Assembly (NCBI RefSeq): GCF_014356525.2
Contig: NC_052518.1
Span: forward strand, 13,842,201-13,906,200
Direction of reading: 5' to 3'
Origin: Nilaparvata lugens
Lineage: Eukaryota; Arthropoda; Insecta; Hemiptera; Delphacidae
Length of the DNA: 64,000 nucleotides
In this document: positions 35,066-46,283 of the stretch, in pieces
Position numbering within the stretch: position 1 is the stretch's first letter
How the letters are laid out: the number at the start of each line of letters is the position of its first letter
The notes under the pieces: generated by a model
What the model was told of the DNA's origin: nothing
What the model saw: the letters and a program-made list of their open reading frames with translations, nothing else
The model's database searches: none
Program-made: the position numbers and the translations under genes

Positions 35066-35395
35066 TGGTACCAGTATGACTAATGTGTTATATTTGTGAA
35101 AAGGTTTAGTCTAGAAAATTAAATGAACATTGTTGACCAAGTTAATTGTTACCTTGGGAAAAGGAAAACAACACTATAAAAGGAAAAGCAAGTAGGTTCT
35201 ACTGGACGGCAAGGTGTATAATGGCTGAACAGCCAAGGACGGGAGTTGGAGAGAAGAAAAAGAAGTTAATTGTTACCTGTAAGGGGAAACGAGAACAAAA
35301 AAATGGCTTGAAATTTGGAACATAAACGACATATACCATGCATCTTCTTGTGCTATCTTCTCTCTATAATGAAACTATTTGTAATTGTCACCCAC

Positions 35396-35605
35396 CTGTC
35401 ATAAGCAGACGTGACGTAATTGTTATTGATGCGTCGACTGGGCGTCACGACGAGTGTGCCGTCTCTCTCCCAGGCGTTTGCCAGGTCGCCCAGAAAGCGT
35501 TTGCGGTGGTTCGGAAGCACCACATAAGTCTTGTTGCCCAGACGCCGGAAGTAGTCCACGCAGATCTTGATGCCTTTCACTGAAAAGTGTGTGTTGCAAC
35601 CGTGG
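35396..35605 (-). CDS. NYN ribonuclease gene, second coding exon
   Basis: A 210-bp exon with acceptor TTTTATAG (35606-35613) and donor GTGGGT (35395 downwards). With the two bases carried from exon 1 it reads S-HGCNTHFSVKGIKICVDYF, then RRLGNKTYVVLPNHRKRF, ending NNYVTSAYDR after VTPSRR. The SHG after NVAF, the FSVKGI helix, the LGN-x-x-x-V-(F/L)-P strand and the VTP(S/A)R strand are all standard for the Zc3h12a-like NYN domain. The Asp in AYDR takes the place of the catalytic DDR. Both introns are phase 2, so exons 1, 2 and 3 join in frame. Confidence 0.88.
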
Positions 35606-35839
35606 CTATAAAACAACAGACAAATTTATTAATTAATGAAATACGACATAAAAAACAGAAAATATGTTGGAAATTACTAAAATATTGCAATTATTCGAAT
35701 GCTAATGAATTAATAATTATTATTACAGCAAATAATTTGGATTTTTGTTTAATAATAATTATTATTAATAAAATATGTTGCTTGATAAAATAATGAACGA
35801 TTGATCATTAAAAAAAAGAATCCCATACTCTAAAGAGAT

Positions 35840-36320
35840 GAAAATTCTCCCTCTTCCAAGCTCGTAAATCCTAGAGACCGTATGTTTCATAGATAGGAAC
35901 AAGAATAAATTCAGAACTGGCGCACATTTCCACAATAATAGAACAAGGCATCGGGAAGAGTTGCGAGATGATGCACACAGGACCACCATGTATGAGAGAG
36001 GAGTAAAGAGTGCTGGGATTCGACTGTACAATAAATTACTAACATAAGAGAAATAGCTAACATAAGAGAAAATACAGGACGTAAATTCAGAGTATTGATG
36101 AAGGAGCAGGTTTTGAGCATTTGTGCATACACAGTTTATGAATTTGAAACACATTACGAGACGAGTTAGGCTGCTCGGTATTACTATGTACATATTTTTA
36201 TGTAATTTTGCTATTTAAAATAATTGAAATATGACTTGATTTGAATATATATTTTATCGACATATCCAAATACCCATACCGTGAGTGGTAAATTGGACGA
36301 ATAAATAATAAATAAATGAA
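35840..36320 (+). pseudogene. LINE RT C-terminal relic in intron
   Basis: On the + strand a frame gives NNRTRHREELRDDAHRTTMY then ERGVKSAGIRLYNKLL, the usual C-terminal segment of LINE ORF2 proteins. A 3' UTR follows, with a tail AATAAATAATAAATAAATG at about 36300. No catalytic domain. It lies in the intron between coding exons 1 and 2 of the ribonuclease gene, antisense to it. Confidence 0.65.
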
Positions 36321-36567
36321 CAGTTGATATTTACATGAGATTTACCAGTATAAGTTATTCTCTCTACCAGTCTATTTTTCTCCACTGGCATTATAAGCCA
36401 GCATATTGTAATTTACATACATGAAGAAATCTAGTCTGATTTAATGTAAACTCTATAGTAATACCAAACTACACTACTGATGCTAATGTATGATACATGC
36501 AAGATTGTGGATATATTCATGTTATTTTGTGAATAGGGATAGATATATCATAAATGAAACCACTTAC

Positions 36568-37322
36568 CTAAACGCCACGTTACACCCGTCTATGATAACA
36601 GGCCTGGGACCCGTTTTAGGGGACATCGAACCTGGAATGAAGACATTCATTCCAACGCGGGAATACGGGCTGCTTCCGTTGCTAGATGATGGTTCAAACA
36701 CATGTGGATCATCTTCAACAACATTTGACAACATTGTGGAAGCGTTCGACCAAGGTCTGTTATTGTTCGACAAAGTCGTGTCCAGAATTTGTGAACTGTT
36801 TGTCGACGTTTGACCAATGTTTGACGAAACTTGGGTACAATTTGACCCATTGTTCCATGAATTCTGGTTTGTGTTACTAAACCGGTTCAACTCTTCATTT
36901 TCAAACAATTCTCCATAAATATTCGACTTTACTTGTGAGTTGTTGTAGTTAAAATACCTTTTTCTAACAGATTTCCCACCAGACTTCAACCTTCTTGAGA
37001 GATTGTGATTACTAAACCTGATAAAATCCTCAGATTTCACACCAGACTTCAACCTTCTTGAGAGATTGTGATTACTAAACCTGATAAAATCCTCACTTGT
37101 GGAATGTTCTCTTTTGATATACGATTCTCTTGGGTTTAGTAATGGGTTAGTACTTTGAAATTTTCTTGGACTGGCTGCGGTTGTAGAACTAGCCACGGTT
37201 GTGTTCACAGAATCAACTGCGGTTGTAGAACTAGCCACGGTTGTGTTCACAGAATCAACTATCACTATTGAGTCATCGTCATCACCTAGGTCCATGATAG
37301 TTGAATGACGGTTCTTCGCCAT
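36568..37322 (-). CDS. NYN/Regnase-type ribonuclease, first coding exon
   Basis: Starts MAKNRHSTIMDLGDDDD and runs about 251 codons to a consensus donor (TAG then GTAAGT, 36567 downwards). The first ~230 residues are low-complexity, rich in Ser, Thr and Asn, and hold two tandem duplications. The exon ends KTGPRPVIIDGCNVAF, the first strand of the NYN (PIN-like) nuclease domain with its metal-binding Asp. The family (ZC3H12A/Regnase, N4BP1, KHNYN, nematode REGE-1) degrades mRNAs or viral RNAs in the cytoplasm. No CCCH finger is visible in the exons seen, so it could be N4BP1-like or ZC3H12-like. Confidence 0.88.
36968..37093 (-). repeat. 63-bp tandem duplication in the ribonuclease exon
   Basis: 36968-37030 and 37031-37093 are nearly identical, encoding two copies of SEDFIRFSNHNLSRRLKSG (plus VK/GK). 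In frame, so it lengthens the disordered N-terminal region by 21 residues. Confidence 0.85.
37176..37259 (-). repeat. 42-bp tandem duplication in the ribonuclease exon
   Basis: Two identical 42-bp units (37176-37217, 37218-37259) encode VDSVNTTVASSTTA twice. The absence of differences suggests recent expansion. Confidence 0.9.
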
Positions 37323-37667
37323 TTTGACAATTATTTATTTCAACTAACTTTACCAAGTTCCTTTAAACTTACAGATTAGTTCTGATAATTAGTTCTTAAC
37401 AGATTATTTCCTTTCAGAATGCTTGTATTGACTTGTAATACACCACATTGAAGTTCAGTGAATTTGAGCTGGCAAGATGTAGAGGATAATTACGGCTACC
37501 TGTAAAAAGAATAGAATATATGTTTATTTCATCTAGACAATTTTAAAATACAATTGTTACACTTTTTACTGAAACTTTCGATAGAGCAGTCAGTATTTAT
37601 AAACGATAATCAAGAATTCCTAAATTAAGCTCGTTTTGGTTGCCCAGCAACCAATAGGAATCAGCTT

Positions 37668-38021
37668 CTATATGGAGGTCCACGAAATAATGGCAGTATA
37701 TGATTGGCATTGGTGTTTCAATCCTTGTCTATCTATCATTCGACAAAGCATACAGCGCTATTCTTTTCTAGTTCCACAACACTGCCAGATCGTTTCTATG
37801 TAGGAATATAATTAACTAACAAAATATTAATCTCAATTATAATGAAAATTTATCATTAATTCATTGAAAAATATATTTTCATGACGAATAGAATATAATT
37901 GATCATTTTAATCAGGAATGAACAGTTAATATTACATCAGATATATACCGGCATTCTCTATAAAAAGCAGAGAATCGGCAAAGCTTTCGCCACTGACATT
38001 ATAACGTGGACCTCATTATAG
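37668..38021. mobile_element. CTATAGTGAGG-family MITE, copy 3
   Basis: Left end CTATATGGAGGTCCACG (37668), right end ..CGTGGACCTCATTATAG (38021); the interior resembles the other copies. TA flanks are eroded. Lies just upstream of the 5' UTR exon of the ribonuclease gene. Confidence 0.7.
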
Positions 38022-38084
38022 TTAGATTAACTTTGAGCTATTTGTATTCATAATAAACACTTCCCATCCAACCAATGTTAATAT

Positions 38085-38255
38085 TACTGTTTTGTTGGGG
38101 TGAGAGGGAGTGAGTGTAAGAACGGCACAGTATGAGAGACTACCAGCGTCACATAGTTTCACAAAAAACAACTAGGACTATCGGCTTCAGTTACAGTTAA
38201 ATTTGCAACATGAGCGCCCTATACCATGGCATATCTTTTCTCTATGGTATCACCA
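38085..38255 (+). repeat. Dispersed repeat, direct copy
   Basis: Same family as 34870-35065; carries GTAAGAACGGCACAG, CTACCAGCGTCACATAG and GAGCGCCCTATACCATGG. Confidence 0.5.
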
Positions 38256-38548
38256 TAAATGATACAGTATCATCTCAACTTGATCACACAACACCATAAT
38301 TTGATACAAAGCTTCCAAACTTTAAATGAATTGCACAAACTATGGGATATCTTCTTATGCCATATTTTCTCCATACTTTCACCTCCCAAAAATGGTAACA
38401 TAGCTAACAGTAATCTCATTTTATACAAAATAAATTTCTCTTCAAGAACTTTCAACAATGTGATGAACAATTCAAGAATTAACTAAATACATGTGTCAAA
38501 ATTTGATGCAAAAATTGTGAATTGTTAAATATGTTTAAATTAATAAGA

Positions 38549-38702
38549 AAATTTCACTATATTTATTGACTGACAACTTTAAAATAGTAGGCTACCATGG
38601 TTTCACGTTTACCTGGTTTTCAGTACAGCTGATGATGCGTTGGTAAACGTGAAACCATGGTAGCCTACTATTTTAAAGTTTTGAATAAATATAGTGAAAT
38701 TT
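38549..38702. repeat. Perfect hairpin with 39-bp arms
   Basis: 38575-38613 and 38642-38680 are exact inverted complements (AACTTTAAAATAGTAGGCTA ... GTTTACC), with a 28-nt loop. Imperfect extension outward (AAATTTCACTATATTTATT against its complement, 38681-38702) brings the arms to about 60 bp. Probably a small foldback transposon or a template-switch product. Confidence 0.9.
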
Positions 38703-40712
38703 GACAATATCTATGTTTTCTTATTATGGAGAGATTTCACAACATCACCATCAATTCTACTAATGAATTATTATTACTAAGGGAAGAAATGAGGAAAAAT
38801 GTATTCATGATTACCCCTACTCACCTGTAAGTTAGGAAGCCACCTGAAGTGAAAGATCAACTATGAACCCCATAACATGCTTTCAAGACTATTGGATACA
38901 CCCACTAAAATATCTCTCATAATTAAAATAATATACTGGTAAATGAAAATCAAAATTATTATTCTTTTATCATCATAAAACTACTCAAACCACACTGATC
39001 ACTTTCCAATATGTTGTATCAAATTATAAATAGTGAAATACTCTATTAAGGTTTGGTTTGAATTACTACAATCTCAACAACATGAATATTTGGCTCACGT
39101 TTCAATGTTGAAGTTTGTTCGTAGTCATTTTACTCCAAGTTTTTCATTCAAATAATTCATGTAAACAGTGACTTTCACTGTATGTATTAATGAACACTCT
39201 TTATTAATAACTGAAAGTAAATTATAACAACAAACATTAAAGTAAACTGAACTCATAAAAACTGAGATTGAAAAAAATGTTGGTCAATTTACCTGAATTA
39301 GTGGCTCACTCGGACAGGAACAGTTGCAAAATTGTAGAAAAATTGTATACATACCTGAGACAACTACTTATGCTGAAGTACTTTATATTAGCAATAATCT
39401 TTTATATAAGTAATAGGTTTATGTCTTCCAAGTAGTGAGTGACTACATATTGTGAGAAGCTTCTTGAGAATGGAAAATATAAAAAAGACTAGCAGATAAG
39501 AGGAAGAAAGATTAGAAATGTGTTTAAAAGAAAAAGAAAGGAATAGGAATGAGTTCTTTTGAAATTGACGAAAATGAATTAACCTATTCGAAATTGAAGA
39601 AAGATGAGTCATACTCAGGGGGAACACAGATATGGAGAATTCTCAATCTGATAATGTGATCATCTTGTTAAAGTACTGTTATTAAAAAAATTCAGAAAGA
39701 AGTAAGAAAATATAATTAATTTGATAGAAATTGAACATTTTCATCACTTGATTCATCAATAATAATCAGAGAGAATAATAAACTACTCGGAATATTCATA
39801 AATTGATAGCTTATCAAGATATCCAACTAAAACAAGAAGTAACAACCTAAATATGATCATGATTCTTACAAATCAGTCAGGAACCTTGGAGATTATGCCT
39901 ATTTAAATTTATTTTCATTCGCATAAGAAGCATACAATTTACATGTACTGAGACATGCAAAAAAAGAATGTAAACAATTTATTTAGAAAGCTATACAGTT
40001 ACTGAATACCAACAAATATTTTCAAATCAAATAGCCAACAGATAGTACAGAATATATCATTAATGCATAGAAAGTTGCAGGATTTTGCTTGCCAAGTTCT
40101 TAAATCGATAACGTTTAAAGAATCGTTAAGAATAATGTTATTTTTTACAAATATGGGTGATTAGTTGCAAATTATACAATTAACAAAATTATACAAAAAA
40201 TGTATCAAGCATAAGAAGAATCTTTCCCAGTAAAATATAACTAATCTGAAATTAGATGCTTAAATTTTTCTAATTTTGTTCCTACGTGTGAAGTTCATGG
40301 ATATAAGTAGGCTTTTATCATTTAAAACATTATTCATTTTGTGGGCAAAAGTAAGCAACAAGTTAAAACCTGATAGAAAAGAAACAAATCAATAATTTGC
40401 ACAGTGCAAATGTAAAGCTGCGAAGAAAGATCAGCTGATTAGAATTGGAAAAGTAATGGCCTTCAAAAAATCAAGTTGAAAAATAATCTTTGATGCCCAG
40501 TTTCACCAAGCTTGGTTATAGTAAACCGGGTACGCTTCATATGTGTGCACTTGAATTATGGAAAGAAGCTAATTATGTAAAGCGTAGATTATTTGATCAT
40601 GTTTAAATGTCTTGACCGAGCTTAGTAAAACCGGGCAAAGTGTCTTTAGCCATTATACACAGCCGTAGCTTGAAATAAGTCTTTGAAAGATGTAGTCGTC
40701 GTATCTCCTAAT
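38703..40712. other. Non-coding stretch
   Basis: AT-rich. A possible minus-strand splice donor (ATTCAG|GTAAAT, near 39297) was seen but no coding frame. The ORF at 39388-39627 is low-complexity and unsupported. Confidence 0.4.
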
Positions 40713-40956
40713 TAGTGGCCGTAGTCGAGTGGATCAGATGGTTCAGAGGCCCGGGTTCAAATCCCGGCCCGGGCAAGATATTTATCTCGGGCCACTCCCG
40801 TGTTTCGGATGGACACGTTAAGCCGTCGGTCCCGGCTGCCTAAAAAGCAGTCGTTAGGTCATGTCAGAGGCCCTGAAATTGATCAGTAGCGACCTGAAAA
40901 CTCTGACACCAGACCTGAGCCAGCCAGGTCACTCGATATTATTATTATTATTATTA
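40713..40956 (+). mobile_element. tRNA-derived SINE
   Basis: The head has an A-box-like stretch (GTGGCCGTAGTCGAGTGG, about 40715) and a clear B box (GGTTCAAATCC, 40754-40764) within a tRNA-like CCCGGG/CCCGGG stem, that is, an internal RNA polymerase III promoter. A body of about 170 bp follows and an (ATT)n tail at 40936-40956. It is far GC-richer than the surroundings. A SINE has no protein and borrows the machinery of a LINE, here unidentified. Confidence 0.75.
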
Positions 40957-41360
40957 AGCCTGTTTGAAATGAAGATTGATTAAGATTAGGAGACTACATC
41001 TTCTGAAAGACGTGTTTCAAGCTACACTAAGGCGATGTGTATTGGCCTCAAGTCGGACATTCAGAATATTGTCCTATTCTCACCAACAACTTATTATCAG
41101 CTAACGGACAATTCGTCGACATCAACGGTTAAGTTAACAATCGGTAAGTGTGAAATCGGCCATTGCCATTAAAACCGTTCAAATGAGATGGTAAAAATAG
41201 TGCTTGAAAGGCATCACGTCCGAACTCGTCTCCAGGTAACCAGAGATCAACTATTGAAGGCTGAGTGTGAAGCAAGATCGGACACCAGTGGGTCACCAGG
41301 ATCGGTGGCCGAACTGGTGGAGCGAGTGAGACACCAGCCAGTCAGCGTTTGCATACATAC

Positions 41361-41530
41361 TCACAAATAATAATGAGCGTCAGAGTGTGGTTGGCTACTT
41401 TGCCAGCGCTCACCTTTGTTGGCAATCGCTTCGATTTTTGTGGAGCAGAGGCCAGTGAAGGCAAGCGCTGGCAAAGGAGCTATCCACACTCTTTTGAACC
41501 AATGCGTGCTGTTTTCTGTTTTGTATTTGC

Positions 41531-41598
<68 letters not shown>

Positions 41599-41904
41599 TG
41601 AAACAGGAGACACAAGACATAGATTGAAAACACTTCAACACATAAAGGAAGGGAACTCAGTTCCCGAAAATTTATGTTTCTAATGTAAGTTTGTAAGTGT
41701 TTTCAATCTATTTATGTCTTGTGTCTCCTGTTTTAATTTATATTACAAACTTTAAAGTGTCTTCTTTAACCAACCTGGATTTGAAACTGTACCACGCACT
41801 ACTCGGTTGAGGAAGGGAACTCAGTTCTCGAAAATTTCCGTTTCTAATGTAAGTTGTCAAGTGTTTTCAATCTATTTATGTCTTGTGTCTCCTGTTTTAA
41901 TTTT

Positions 41905-41973
<69 letters not shown>

Positions 41974-42175
41974 CTAGTGATTCTTAATACCGTAAGGCGT
42001 TTGCCCTCGCTCGCCTTGATGAGATACTGGTCACATTGCAGTGTGGATGGCAAAACCAACGCGGCCAAGTTTACCAGCGCCTGCGGCTGGGCCAACTTCT
42101 GGACTAAGTATTACACATGGCCGCCAATGGTTGTTCTGCGACAAACCACCCATAGATCAAATGTGATACACTAAG
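41361..42175. repeat. Inverted and direct repeats between AT microsatellites
   Basis: (AT)n runs lie at 41537-41596 and about 41904-41971. Between them, 41593-41635 is the inverted complement of 41695-41741. The second segment is repeated directly at 41859-41902, with a longer shared block (GGAAGGGAACTCAGTT.. onwards) at about 41647 and 41813. A separate hairpin, GAGTGTGG ... CCACACTC with inner TTTGCCAGCGCT/AGCGCTGGCAAA, spans about 41385-41491. Transposon-derived. Confidence 0.7.
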
Positions 42176-43083
42176 GGCCGTTTGCACAGTGTAAGTTTAA
42201 GCTAAAGCTTAAACCAAATCTGGATTTTTTTTTTGTTTAAACTAAAATTCCGTTTGCACAGTATCAGTTTAATCTCTGTATTGAGTTTAAACTCTGGGAA
42301 AGTTTAAACCTCCAAAGCAGGAGGTTTAAACCAAATAATTTGGATTAACTTGACATCTGTAAAGATTTGATGGGGAAACAGCTAATAGTAAATTATTTTT
42401 CGACGGTTGTTTTTAATGCTTCTGTAGACGATAATTATTATTAATTTAGGTTATAGTAAATCATTATTTGAATGTAAAAATAATTGTAATGGAGGAATTG
42501 ATAGAAGTTTTTAATGCGATTGATAAAGATGACTGCGAAGAAATTTTGAAACTGAGAAAAATTGGGCAAAAAGCAAATAATTTATTCTAGGATAGAGAAT
42601 TTTTTAACGGTTTCGCTTGAGTACAGCAACTGCCAATTTAGTATTTTGATTGAATAAACCACTTGATAGAAAATAAGACAATTTTTAACAGTGGTCTTCG
42701 ATTGGAAAACATGTTTTTAATAACACTTAAATGAGAGATTTCTAATAAACGAGGAACACCATAGTAGATTCAAGCGTAACAAAATAACTTTTTTATCTTA
42801 CATTCTAAAATATATTTTCTGGTGCCAACTAAACATAAGTTTTTAAGGAATTTCTTGATCGCTTTTCACTTTTAGAACCGTACAGCTTACAACTCTGTGG
42901 ATTTTGAACAAGAACAAGAGAATACTAAAATAGTAGCTACATTACCTCAAATTACTAATGGTTTGTAAACAAATTTCCTGTAAAATAAGCCTTCCTGATA
43001 GTATAAACGATGACATTCTATTACCAACTTAACGCTAAACTAGTTTAACTTAAACTGGATTAGTAAATGCACTGAGAAAACCG
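42176..43083. mobile_element. MITE-like element with CCGTTTGCACAGTG end
   Basis: Left end CCGTTTGCACAGTGTAAG; a second copy of the end motif lies in direct orientation at about 42249. The right end (CACTGAGAAAACCG, about 43070) is a degenerate inverted complement. Its ends match the small element at 56001-56146. A 34-codon ORF at 42489-42591 (MEELIEVFNAIDKDDCEEIL) might be a transposase remnant. Boundaries approximate. Confidence 0.45.
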
Positions 43084-43496
43084 ATCAAAGTTTGAACTAA
43101 TAGAAGCCTAAGAACTAATGCCCCGCAACTCGCTCTGACACATTGAGACTTATTCAAGACATAATATAGTACGAGCCTAATATTCGAATAAAGATCGTAG
43201 AGCATACCAAATCTACAAGTAACACCCCAAAAAAATAAATTACCAAGTTAAAATAAATGAAAAATAAAATCAACGCCAAAGAAATTCAGGAACAGAGGGG
43301 GCTACCTAGTATACCATGAACAAAAATTTTTATTCCAATAGGCTTGCACCACATGGCAATTTTCAAAAATAACCTTACCTAGCATGCACGCTGCACAACA
43401 CACTTTGTTTTAAAAATACTTAAATTGAAAAGTTCATTGAATATTGAATATATGAAAACTAATATTGAAAACTATGATGCTGTTTTCTAAACTTAC
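43084..43496. other. Non-coding stretch
   Basis: No gene or repeat pair seen. Confidence 0.4.
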
Positions 43497-43620
43497 AGAG
43501 TGCAGATGCAGAATGTCCTGTGGGTATCAGATATCAGATCAGTCGCTCGAGGCGCTCGACAAGAGAGATCGACGACGACGGTTACTGGACAAGTCAAGTC
43601 ACGTGACACATCTATGGAAA
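43497..43620 (-). promoter_or_regulatory. Possible first exon/promoter on the minus strand
   Basis: A strong minus-strand donor (CTCT then GTAAGTTTAG, 43496 downwards) ends a GC-rich segment containing CGTCGTCGTCGATCTC and a perfect GTCACGTGAC palindrome at 43598-43607 (an E-box, CACGTG). It could be the non-coding first exon of the ribonuclease gene, whose next visible acceptor is near 37502. Linkage is inferred only from strand and order. Confidence 0.35.
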
Positions 43621-43936
43621 TGTGGCCAACCTACTAAATAAACATGTGACAATATAATAAATAAAGTTTTTAGTAGAATGATAAATAGAAAACAATCAAT
43701 CAATTATCAACATCTTTTTAGATAAAATTTTCCATATTTGTTATTAAATAATACATTTCACTTGTCACGTATCTGACGTCCGAATAATTCTGATTTTTGT
43801 GTGTTGTAGGGCTTGTGTCTTGACCGTTAAAAACAAAGACCTTAAAGACCTTATCTCTTTAAGGTCTTTGGTTAAAAACTCCTCTCCTGTTTAATTTTAT
43901 CGTCGCTTACATAACTACCAAGGCTAGAACCATCAG

Positions 43937-44030
43937 GTGATCAGCTGTTCAAAAGCGTACACTTCTTGGAGGAAGGAAGGTGTACCTTCCTTCCTCCAAG
44001 GTACACTTCAACCCGTGTTTACATTGAAAA
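43937..44030. repeat. Repeat carrying a 35-bp palindrome insertion
   Basis: GATCAGCTGTTCAAAAGCG and AACCCGTGTTTACATTGAAA are contiguous (inverted) at 54393-54445. Here they are separated by a perfect hairpin (CTTGGAGGAAGGAAG/CTTCCTTCCTCCAAG, 43966-44000) flanked by direct copies of GTACACTTC (43958-43966, 44001-44009). Confidence 0.8.
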
Positions 44031-44230
44031 CCCTATAAACGGTTTACACACGTACGTTTGCCTCGGGCTTGCATTCGCACGTCTGGACACTGTTCGCTGA
44101 GGCATGTGGGCGAACCGGAACCCTGTCGGTATTTTGGCGTGCTCAAAGGCGCCTCGGGCGAGCATTGAATGTACGTGTGGACGCGTTTTTGCCATACGTG
44201 TGAGGCAAAACGTAAACATTGAAGGCGTCA

Positions 44231-46127
44231 TAACCTAATTCCAATGAATTACGTTAATAAATGACAAATCAAATTGTGATCTAATAACTAATTGTAATTT
44301 TGTAGGATATGTGGATTGTCAAATATTTAAATAGTAACATGCATGGAGTATATAATTTGTATCATGATTAACAAATTTAGAACTGCATAATTTGAGTGAA
44401 AATAGCTTCTCTACAGGGTTCCTACAAAAAAGTATAGCTCTCATATTATCTTACTGTGGCTATCAAATCATCTTATGTTTGTTTTATGTTATCAATCAGA
44501 GTTGGTAATTGAAATATTGTAATCTTCAATATGATACCTATTATATATTTAGATAGCTAGGCTATCCATAGAGAGATTTATTCAAACTTTGAACTAGTAT
44601 TCCTTGAAGGCAAATCTTGAAGCTAATCTTTTGGAGAATCTTGTTTTGTCATGTGTATGAGCAGAGTTAGTTTAAACTGGGCAGCAATTCAGTATTTGAT
44701 TCAATTTATGGCTAATTTCGTTAAAGAAGTCTGTCAATTTTGTAGGACAGTGTTAAGTGCTTTGATTAGGTCATCAAAACTTCTGGAATTATTGTAGAAT
44801 TTTTTTTCTTGAGATTCAGAATAGATATTGGAAACCAACAAATGAACCGCCTAATGCCAAGAATCTCAAAGTTAGGGCCAATCGTTCTTGTAAAGTTACT
44901 GCTTACCTCATGATGGTATCATTTGTTTGGATAACTAGTTGAATTAGATTCAGTATATTAACAAAATAATGTTTTGACATCCTAATAAAGTTTGAATTGA
45001 CAATCTCATAGCAATTTGTGACATGTAGCAATTTATTTCCTTACTTCAACCTACAATCGTTCAACCCACCAACATCGTTTGTTAAGTTTTATTTTCGATA
45101 TTATTATACAAGTCAATGAAATAAATGATACAGCTGCATTTTGTAATAATCATCTTCAATGATGGAATGACGCCATTGTTGTCATGATGTGGAAAATTTA
45201 CATCTACCGTGTCTTCGTGTCGTCTGCAAATCAGATAGCTTTTTGAATGCCGAGGCATACGTGGAATGCGTCCACAAGGACGTACAGTGAATGCCGAGGC
45301 ATTTATACATACGATCAAACTTACTTCTTTTACAAACAAAAGTATTAAGTTTATCAGAGTCATGGTTATTAATAACAATTATCATGTTATTGAACAACAA
45401 TAAATTATAAAAACATTGTTGATGAACTAAATTAGTTTCTTTTTGACGAAATTGAGTACGATGTATTCTATTTGATTGTAACTCTATTCTGGAATTTAAG
45501 ACTAAATTCATTATTATTTCAAACTTTCAAGTAAAAAAGTGTTGATTTTGGATCGTGTAGGACAAATATTATATATATATATATATATATTATCAAAGCT
45601 TTTTTAGACTTAATATGATTCATGGCTGGCATACATTTAATAGAGAATGAGTTACAATAATTTATAAAATAGTGTACCCTGGTAGGTCTACAAAATTAAC
45701 TGTATAGTTAAACACCAAAATTTTTTATTAACATTATGACATTTACAATCATGAATAATATTTCAATTGAACTACTGTATATACCTATATACTTTCTTCA
45801 AAGTTTAGAATTATTAAAACTGCCTGTAGTGTCTTGAATTATGGTATGTGTTTCCTCTGATCCCACAACTGTGAGTAATTGATAAAGCAGAAGTTATTAA
45901 AGATAGTGCTGTAATTCGAATAGCAGAGCTTCAAAACTGAATGAAGTATGAACATATCAGTTTTTGACATTATATTTTATATTAATATATATTAGGTAGA
46001 AGTAAAATGACACTCATTCTTTCACCCATTAATCTATTTACTCACCCGGATAAGTAAGAACTTCGTGTTTCAGTTGATTCGTTGTTGATTATCCATATTT
46101 TTTACCAATATTATTACAATGTATTGT
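44231..46127. other. Non-coding stretch
   Basis: Nothing coding seen. There is a short (AT)n run at about 45570-45590, and GAATGCCGAGGCAT occurs twice at about 45233 and 45290, likely transposon ends. Confidence 0.45.
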
Positions 46128-46283
46128 ATTTTGATAACTTTAAACTGAAAAAACACATTCTTTTGGTGTAACGACGACCGTTTAGTGCTGGTGTTGTACA
46201 TTCTCAAGCCAAACAGAAACTCCAAACGGTCGTCACCACACCAAAAGAATGTGAGTGTTTTTTCACTTTAAAGTTATCAAAAT
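46128..46283. repeat. Foldback with arms of about 56-60 bp
   Basis: 46128-46183 pairs with 46224-46283 (ATTTTGATAACTTTAAA ... ACACATTCTTTTGGTGT ... ACCGTTT and complement), with a 40-nt loop and a few mismatches. The arms read as one long stem in RNA. No ORF. Confidence 0.85.

Larger units (their letters stand above)
32542..37501 (-). other. NYN ribonuclease gene span (exons seen)
   Basis: Minus-strand gene: a 5' UTR part of exon from the acceptor near 37502 (CTTTTTACAG) to 37323, coding exons 37322-36568, 35605-35396 and 32649-32542, introns of 962 and 2746 bp. All three coding-exon ends are phase 2. The introns carry LINE C, a LINE RT relic and a MITE. The 3' part of the gene lies further left or outside the window. 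Upstream, a possible first exon is at 43497-43620. Confidence 0.7.

Noticed and set aside
36490..36813. Plus-strand 107-codon ORF
   Set aside because: Antisense to the ribonuclease exon, whose splice site and NYN motif decide the strand.
41854..42174. 106-codon ORF with long IYIYIY stretch
   Set aside because: The frame is produced by the (AT)n microsatellite; no real protein.
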